From Gigaspora margarita (lineage: Eukaryota > Glomeromycota > Glomeromycetes > Diversisporales > Gigasporaceae): 64,000 nucleotides of DNA. Below are positions 56,705-64,000 of this stretch, piece by piece. The notes below the pieces were generated by a model. It made no database searches and was not told the DNA's origin. It was given only the letters and a program-made list of their open reading frames with translations. The stretch is from the NCBI GenBank assembly GCA_009809945.1, contig WTPW01000685.1:179594-243593 (forward strand). The letters are read 5' to 3'. The translations under genes and the position numbers were made by a program. Every line of letters begins with the position of its first letter. Position 1 is the first letter of the stretch.

Positions 56705-58713
56705 ATACTAATCCAAAAATAATAACCTGTATTGTTAATAAGATATATGAGATGGGCCGAGATCCTGCAAGCAATTTATAATTAATTCATAATTAAGAAT
56801 TATAAAATTATTAAGAAAATGGGAAATAAAAAGACTTACGGTACTATCAAAAATTGGATGAATGCAACATTTCCTAAGTTGCTTAACAACATTCAATAAG
56901 CATTTACAGCACCTTATTAATTGATTAGAAATAATATTGATACTATTAATATAAACTAAAAAAACCGAAAATAAAATTAATGTCACGGCTAATGCTAAAA
57001 TTTGGTGCTATTTTTATATGAAATTTTATAATTTTTTGGGGGCGTTTTCTTCATTTTTTTTTTATAGTAAGTTGGGTTTAGTGTTAAATTTGATATTTAA
57101 AGAGTGATAGATGTTAGCAGGGCTTATATATTTATATCGAGCACTCAAATTTCAGCATCAACTGCGACAATTAATGATTCCTTACATTAACTGCTATAAT
57201 ATCCTTTTCTAAATTCTCTGATACCATTTCCTTTGCATGGCTACATTAGATTTTACCCTTTTTGAGAAAGAAAGGTCATAATATCTAAGAAATTTACTTC
57301 TACACGGTTAGATACAATTGCACTATATGAAATTGTAGTCAAGACAAACAATTTTAAAAATGAAACCCGTGATGGAAATGGTACCGCAACTTACCATTAT
57401 TGTTTTCCATGTCAATTCTATACCAGTAACAAATGGCAGTTTTCTGAATTCCTATGAAATTACCTGCCACAGCAGATTTCAGATAATATGAAATGCTTTA
57501 TGCATTTTGGCTTCTTTTTTTACCTCAATGATAGCTCTTAAAATTTCTTTTTTAAAACTTATGCCCCTAAACACAACTTGAGCGAAGTAATTTTTTTCTA
57601 CAACTTGTGATTTCCATTTTTTTTTCAGGCCATAACATTACGCATGCCGGGACGAACTGATACTTGCATTGAATCGTAATCTGAAAATTTTACGTTCTTT
57701 AGCTATAAAAAAGTAATATTATAAGTAGCTGATAATCTAAAGATAAGCAGTACTTAAAATGTAGCTCTTTCACATAACTGAATTTTTATAAGAACTGTTC
57801 ACCTACTGGCAGTCCTAACTGATTCTATTGTATTAAACTTTGTTAACCTTTTGAGACATATTTAAATTTTTTTTTGCTAAACATGTGTCTTTCAAATACA
57901 AGCAACATTACTAAAGATATAATTGCTTGTGATTCGACACTATCCTTAATTGTATTACAAAAACAAAAGCGTATTTAAATTCACTATATATAAATGTAAG
58001 GGTATGAATTTATAACTGCTAAAAGAGAGTTAACTGAAAGAGAAAAATTAACAATTTATTTGGCAATCCTCACACGACCGCTTTGCCAAACAGTTGAGAA
58101 TGTTTTTAATTAAAAAAGGAACTGTTGTTAACGATTTGGGTCTAAATAATTACGATGAATTAATGACTAGACTAGATGGTGCCAATTTAGGAGACCACTT
58201 GGGTATGACATTCCAAATGGAAAAACCCTCGAGCAATTGATAGACATTTATAAACTAAAATCGCAGATTATCAAGGATTGACCCTAGTCCAGATTTAAAC
58301 CTATTTTTATGTTTTAAAATTCCTACAATGATTTGGATTTGAATAGATAAAACTAATTAGAAGATAACAATATCAATATTGTTAAACTTTAACATTTAAA
58401 CCCAATTAATTAACGCAAAACTCATACCTGTTACAATTAATAACTTTGCTATCATAATTAGTATGCAATATATTGGTAACTATCATATTGAAGTATAGGT
58501 TTTGAGCTTGATCTTTCTTATATGAAAGTCACTAACTTTATTATTAATAGCATTGACTTTTTGCACCATATTTGAAATAAAGTCTATTATTCTTTCTGCT
58601 TCACTATTTAACAATCCAATAAGCTTTTTTTAAATTTTGATTAAAACATGATAAAATAAGCACAAGAATGTATTTGAATCTGTTTTTTTAAGTAGTCATA
58701 AAAAAACTTACAT
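56705..58713. other. Two kilobases without a recognised gene
   Basis: Short coding-like patches occur: minus strand near 57480-57350 (GNFIGIQKTAICYWYRIDME) and plus strand near 58125-58215 (VVNDLGLNNYDELMTRLDGA, then NLGDHLGM) with frame breaks after. I do not recognise either, and they may be fragments of old elements. Confidence 0.4.
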
Positions 58714-60790
58714 TTATGTGTTAACAACTAGTTTTGTTTCTTTTTCAAAATAACTAGGCACGTCTTTGTTATAAAAATATAGCATTCTATTTTCATAATC
58801 TACAATTTCTTGAATTGCAGATTTTCTATTTCCTCCATCTTTTATAGGTTTTTGAAAAAAATGACAACATGCTGGTGGTTTTTTTTTCAACGCCAGAACA
58901 AGAAAATCTAGCCAATACAAATTCCTGTTGCAACTCCATAAATTCGCCTACATGATATACCATAGTGTGAATATATGGTGTGATATCATTTTGATGATAT
59001 AGTCCTTTAATTAAGTTGGTGAATTAAAACTTCCTGTGGACTTAGTTAAAAATAATTTTAACCATTCCATAGCTTTTTGTTTGAATTGAACACCTGTAAC
59101 TTGAGAATTTTTTAAAGATTCATATAATTCTGCAAAATTATCCCATAATTGACATATCATAATAGCACGATCTGTTGGAAAGATTTGAAAAAGATTAAAT
59201 TCGTATAATATTTTGAGCTTATCATCTCCTGTTAATGGAGTAGATTGCCAATTGTTTGATCCTTCTTGCCAAAATTCAAACTTGATATTAATTCGTTTCA
59301 TTTCATCTATTATTGATTTTTGCTTTAAATCAAATTTTTTTGTTGTCTTAAGTTCAGAAATAGTTAAGTCCCATAATCGATCCGTAATTCTCAATAACAA
59401 ATGAAGCTCATCAACTACCCAGTGATCAAAATCTATTATTGAAAAAAGTGGTTTTTTTATATGATCATCGATTTTATTAAAATTTTGATTGATTTCATTT
59501 ATATTTTTACTTATTGTCCAATCATAATTGAAATCTCCATTTAATTCTTTTTTACAGTCACACCAAAGACAAAAATAATTCGAATTTGCTGCTTTATGTC
59601 CAAGACATAATGCAAGCATTTTCCAGTCAGCAGAAAAATATAGCTTAATAGTCCACTTTTTACTGTTATTATCATAGAACCCCATTTTGATATCTTCAAG
59701 ATCTTTTGTTAAAAAATTAAGTGCTATTTGAAAGAATCATTTTGTTCTGTTCCAGAATAAAGTAACAATAAATGATAATTTTCTGGTTTGTATATATTTT
59801 CTTAATTATTTAAAATTGCAAAAGTAAACATAACATGATTAACTTTACGTCCAACATTCCTCCCATCTGCTGAAATTCGTATATGTATTACAGAATCCAA
59901 GAATAAAATTTTTTTTTTAAGCCAGACAGGAATCATATATCTTAAAATATCCTTAATTGATCTATATATTCCTATACCGATTGATTTTGTAATACTATCT
60001 ATAATATTAGGATCATTAATATGTGGCTCCAAACTTTAATTATTTTCTTTTTCCAATAACTGAAAATTAAAAGGTGTAGTTTTTATATGCTTATCCATTT
60101 CACTAGTAATTTGTTGTTTCATATCTGCTATGACCCATTCTCATGGAAGATCTTTACAAATTGCTGTTAATTCTCTATATACACTTCGTGAAATTCTTTC
60201 TCGATCCATAGCACATACAATCATTTGAAGAGAAAAATTATTAAATTGCTGATTAATATTGTAAATAAATTGATAATAATTATTATTGATAGAAAATGCC
60301 ATTTCGTGCAAAACTACATTATCTGTAGGATGAAATATTGTTGGGATTATTTCATTAATTGAATTCTGAAATAATAATGCTCCTTTTTTGCTTCGATTTC
60401 TTTGTGCTGATTGGCACAACAAATTATACAGTTTTAACTGTTAATTTGATTTGTAAACTTTATCAACTTGTTGAGATTTAAAAATTTTAGATCGCTGAAT
60501 TGTACTTGGATTATAAGACAAATCTTTATTTATTTTTTTTTTTCTTTTATTAGATTTTACTTGGGCATGTTCAAAAGCTACTAAATCATTATAGTGTGTT
60601 TGGCAAAGTTCATCCCCAACTTTAAGGGTATCTACTATTAAATTAGAATTAGGACTATTCTTTGCTATTTTAAGAGATTCCTCGGTAAGTTTTCAAAATA
60701 TTTTAGCATTTTCGTATCCACAAATTGCACAAGGTTCCATATTTTGCTGAGGTCTTCCTTTTGTCATCATATAAGCAGGTTTACCACAGA
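58714..60790 (-). pseudogene. Transposase-like gene remnant, family unassigned
   Basis: From about 60770 downwards: MMTKGRPQQNMEPCAICGYE with later CQTHYNDL (a C-x2-C..C-x2-H zinc site), then LCQSAQRNRSKKGALLFQNS, MIVCAMDRERISRSVYREL, IRISADGRNVGRKVNHVMFT, YFSADWKMLALCLGHKAANS, YFCLWCDCKK, IIDFDHWVVDELHLLLRITD, LPTDRAIMICQLW-like, ITPYIHTMVYHVGEFMELQQ and SCSGVEKKNHQHVVIFF. Stops (for example after AKIF, KSN and CKDLP) and frameshifts near 59700 and 58990 break it into pieces. The order zinc site, DD-type core with DWK and D..H, then VYHVGEFM matches a transposase-like protein family common in Glomeromycotina and some animals. I cannot name the superfamily; KDZ-like is one option. Confidence 0.65.
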
Positions 60791-61486
60791 TTAAAAAAAC
60801 TAATTTATGTGTAACTAAATATAATTGGATTGTGCATCGTATAACAACTTTTTTTTATACTGTGATAAGTACAGCTTATATTAAAAACCAGTTTGTTATA
60901 ACAATACCGAAATTACTTAAAATTTGCATATAAAAAATTTTATCACATAAAAAACTATATATCTGATATAACAAAGTAAATTAAGCAAGCATGTAAAAAA
61001 ATTCCAATTTTCTAACCTGCCCTAACACAATAAAGGACAATACTAATATTTTCTCTAAGCATAAAAAAAATATTTATAAAAATTGAACTTTATGAATCTA
61101 TGTTTACTATCATATTATATAACTTTCGTACATAAATCTGAATTTGTAATATACTATTGGATACATACATACTTACAGACTCAACGATGACAAAGTTGCT
61201 TACCCTAACTTCAACTTTGACTCTGACTATTAGTGCATTTGTTCTAATCAGTCTAGTGTAGAGTGCACAATACTTATTTTAAAGACTATACCAATTTGCT
61301 ATAATTCCTAATGCTAATAATAATATATAATATCAGATCAATATATTATAGCTTTTAAAATAGATATTTTATACCCCATACCGATCAATTAGGCTATCTA
61401 TACTATACACCTATTTCCAAGTATTGAGCACTGCTATCGATAAACATAAGATTCAAAAATTTGCAGAGATGACAGAACGTTAATTG

Positions 61487-61667
61487 AGGACCCTGAAATA
61501 TTCATAGATAGGTCAGGTATGAGTTTGCTTATTTTTGAGGTTTTTTATGCAGATCTTTTCTATTTATAGTAATTTTTTTGCTTATTTTTGAAGTTTTTTC
61601 TGCAAATCTTTTCTTTTTTAGTAACCCTATAATTAACCTGACCTATCTATGTATATTTCGGGGTCCT
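61487..61667. mobile_element. MITE family 2 copy (181 bp)
   Basis: Begins AGGACCCTGAAATATTCATA and ends TGTATATTTCGGGGTCCT. GTTAATTG lies at 61479-61486 and 61668-61675, a perfect 8-bp target duplication inside repeat C. Confidence 0.85.
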
Positions 61668-61970
61668 GTTAATTGAAATATAATGTTGGACATTTTTACA
61701 TGACTATAGTTGGAAATATGAACATAAGGTATTATTCCTAATTCTAATAACTTTTAAAATAGATATTTTATACTTCATACCAATCAATTAGGCTATCACC
61801 TATTTCCAAGTGTTGAACACTGCTATCAATAAACATCAAGATTCAAAATTTTGCAGAGATGACAGAACGTTAATTAGAATATAATATTGGACGTTGTTAC
61901 ATGACTAGAGTTGGAAGGATGAACGTAAGGTATTATTTCTAATACTAATAATAATTTCTTGTTATCTGGC

Positions 61971-62086
61971 ATGATTTGACGAATACATGGGTATCAGCAG
62001 GATAATAGCAAAAGAACGTGGCCGAAGGCCTCATGCATTGCAATTATACTATCAATGTCATGATCCGTCAAATCATGCCAGATAAC
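61971..62086. mobile_element. Hairpin element GTTATCTGGCATGATTTGACG
   Basis: GTTATCTGGCATGATTTGAC and its mirror GTCAAATCATGCCAGATAAC end a 116-bp segment that also holds GGCCGAAGGCC. TTATCTGGCA recurs just outside (62092-62101). Confidence 0.65.
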
Positions 62087-62341
62087 TAGTTTATCTGGCA
62101 GGTATGACGTATACACTTACAGAAAGAATTTTATATTACTTCTGCAAATTTTATTTAAAATTGATAAAGATTTTTGGAAATAATGTAAAATTTTTCCGTC
62201 AGTGTTCACATAGTACCTGCAAACTGTTATTTTTGATGTGTTATGTTGTAATCATGTTTATTCGAATTAAAACTCAGTTAGCCAATCACGACTTTAGATA
62301 ACACAAATATTGAGTCATGCATTGATAAATATTGTAAAGTC

Positions 62342-62406
62342 TGTCCAATCATGTAAATGATTGCTGCTGCGCGGCACTGTCAGCTAATCATTTGCCCAAT
62401 TGGACA
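62342..62406. repeat. Hairpin TGTCCAATCATGTAAATGATT
   Basis: TGTCCAAT..AATGATT is mirrored by AATCATTTGCCCAATTGGACA, with a GC-rich loop CTGCTGCGCGGCACTG. Confidence 0.55.
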
Positions 62407-63369
62407 AATTTTGCGATATTTGATGCATGATCAATATTATACAATATATATTATAGCTTTTAAAAATAGATATTTTATACCCCTCTATACTATACACCTT
62501 TTTCAAAGTTTTAACACTGCTATCGATAAACATAAGATTCAAAATTTTGCAGAGATAACAGTACGTTAATTGAATTATAATGTTGAACATTGTTACATAG
62601 CTAGAGTTCAGGAGTTGGAATGATGATCATAAGGTATTATTCCTAATACTAATTAATATATAATACTGGATCAATATATTATAGCTTTAAAATAGATATT
62701 TTATACCCCATACAGATCAATTAGGCTATCTATACTATACACCTATTCCAATTGTTGAATACTGCTATTGATAAACATAAGTTTCAAAAATTTGCAGAGA
62801 TGACAGAACGTTAATTGAAATATAATGTTGGACATTGTTACATGACTAGAGTTGGAAGGATAAACATAAGGTATTTACTTATATTCAAGAGTCTGCAGAG
62901 ACGAAGGACATTGATTGAACATATAAGTATTGTTGGGTTGAAACGTTGAATTTAAGGCTTTATTTATATTCATAAATTCGTAGACGATGATTGAATGCAT
63001 TGACTATCAAAAATGAAATGGAATTGAAGTCAAAAGGGTGAACATAAGCCATTTATTTATGTTCAAAAATCTGCAGACAAAGTTGACAAATTATTGCCTT
63101 ATGCTAAAATCTTCGCCGCAAATAAAAAAGGTACTTTTTTGGTGTTCTATTGGTTTTAGTAAATTTTTTGAAAAAGAAACAGAAATTGGAAGTTAGTAGA
63201 CTGCTTTTTTTTCATTGATCCATTGTTTTCTATTTCGATTTGTAAAAACAATAATTGCTAAATGGTAATAAAGAGTATCAATTGCAATTAATACTTTAAT
63301 TAATCGTAATACTTGAGACCGAACAAACATAAATTAATCACATTGAGGAAGATACGTGAATAAAGTTCA

Positions 63370-63775
63370 ATCATATTATCATTATCATCCATGCTATCGT
63401 CTTCAACATCCATATTATCAGGTTTCAAAAATGGTCTAAATAATAACTCAATAATAGGTTGAGCGCTATCTCAACCTCGACATAGGAAAATTACCTGCAT
63501 AAAATAAATTTCGATATGGCCAATAATAAAGTCAGTGTTACTATCATTTGAACTAAGGTTCCGATCCATGTGAATTAACATATTCCATATCTGATCACAA
63601 CGAGTGTGCTGCTTGATTACCTGGTAACGCCCAAGTTCGAAAGCCCATGCTCTGATATCATAGTAGGATTTAAGTTGTTTGTATTTTTTCATATAAACTT
63701 CTTGTATATAAAGTTGATAGCAATAGGTCAGTAGACTCCAAATGTCGAATCCACTATATAATAACACAGTATATT
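63370..63775 (-). pseudogene. Coding-like patch, not recognised
   Basis: Minus strand: GFDIWSLLTYCYQLYIQEVY, MKKYKQLKSYYDIRAWAFEL, GRYQVIKQHTRCDQIWNMLI, HMDRNLSSNDSNTDFIIGHI, EIYFMQ followed by GTAATT (a possible donor near 63494). In another frame further down: QPIIELLFRPFLKPDNMDVE, DDSMDDNDNMIELYSRIFLN. The amino-acid mix is protein-like and the second part has an acidic Asp/Asn stretch. I do not know the family. It could be a short gene with one intron or a fragment. Confidence 0.4.
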
Positions 63776-63799
63776 GTAATATTAAAGTGTTTTCCTACC

Positions 63800-64000
63800 T
63801 TTGATTCAAGTTTATTCTAATCAAGAGCCCAGAATATCAGTGCATTGGTCTTGAAAATCGCATCTGCTATTATTTTTTTCACTTTAAAATAAGAGGTTAG
63901 CGGGTTGTTCTTTAAGAGCATATATACTAATATTTTTTTACCTTCTAATTCAAACAAAAGCCCAAGAATTAGCACATTGTTCTTGAAAATGTATAGCAAT
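63800..64000 (-). repeat. Duplicated ~60-bp segment at the window edge
   Basis: Minus strand: ATTTTCAAGAACAATGTGCT, AATTCTTGGGCTTTTGTTTG, AATTAGAAGG near the end resembles ATTTTCAAGACCAATGCACT, GATATTCTGGGCTCTTGATT near 63860. The unit probably continues beyond the window. Confidence 0.5.

Larger units (their letters stand above)
61300..62900 (+). repeat. Repeat C: GGATGAACATAAGGTATTATTCC units
   Basis: At least four units share TTTTAAAATAGATATTTTATA, CCAATCAATTAGGCTATC, AAGATTCAAAATTTTGCAGA, GATGACAGAACGTTAATT and GTTACATGACTAGAGTTGGA. They are interrupted by a MITE (61487) and a hairpin (61971). The region continues more diverged to about 63070. Confidence 0.75.

Noticed and set aside
61300..62900. 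LTR pair flanking the elements at 61.4-62.1 kb
   Set aside because: The repeats are tandem units of repeat C with MITEs in them; no TG..CA ends or coding interior.

Overview
This window is a strongly AT-rich, intron-bearing eukaryotic sequence dominated by transposable elements, foldback elements and satellites. The best lineage clue is the minus-strand protein kinase gene at 33.3-39.4 kb. Its C-x2-C-x9-C-x2-C knuckle followed by SGNKDIDDCIKEFQL and VIEWIPFNRLDNVQKIG is the hallmark of the greatly expanded kinase families of Glomeromycotina (arbuscular mycorrhizal fungi, Rhizophagus-like). The short GTAAGT introns, the hAT remnant, the KRBA2-like integrase remnant and the C2H2-type remnant agree with that. 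I infer a Rhizophagus-like fungus; no database search was possible.

Layout. 0-9 kb: MITEs and a degenerate ~108-bp satellite interrupted by a 1-kb palindrome. 9.5-17 kb: more MITEs, a putative TIR-bounded element holding a dead integrase, and foldback elements carrying telomere-like (CCCTAA) motifs. 17-21 kb: a 2.5-kb TIR element flanked by palindromic TACATGTAGTA repeats, then minisatellites. 22.7-26.6 kb: a decayed hAT transposon with a nested MITE. 26.9-32.8 kb: minisatellites and foldback elements, ending in a long palindrome with an 11-bp target duplication and an assembly gap at its centre. 33.3-39.4 kb: the kinase gene. 42.3-50.5 kb: two tRNA-derived SINEs and a satellite made of alternating palindromes. 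51-53 kb: MITEs and a zinc-finger pseudogene. 53.9-56.7 kb: a 2.7-kb TIR-bounded segment holding exons of an ATG16-like autophagy gene. 58.7-60.8 kb: a transposase-like pseudogene. 61-64 kb: repeats and one unrecognised coding-like patch.

The most notable locus is the kinase gene. Eight tandem phase-0 exons (modules A-H) each encode a zinc-knuckle plus a kinase N-lobe, and one C-lobe exon follows. Only the module next to the C-lobe (H) keeps the glycine-rich loop; the seven upstream modules share a short deletion there. Module H is split by a 793-bp solo LTR with a 4-bp target duplication, module G carries a 22-bp tandem duplication that shifts the frame, and the C-lobe exon lacks one base. 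Correcting these three lesions restores one long reading frame. I see no intact, confidently functional gene in the window. Several stops in the remnants look like CGA to TGA, suggesting cytosine deamination.
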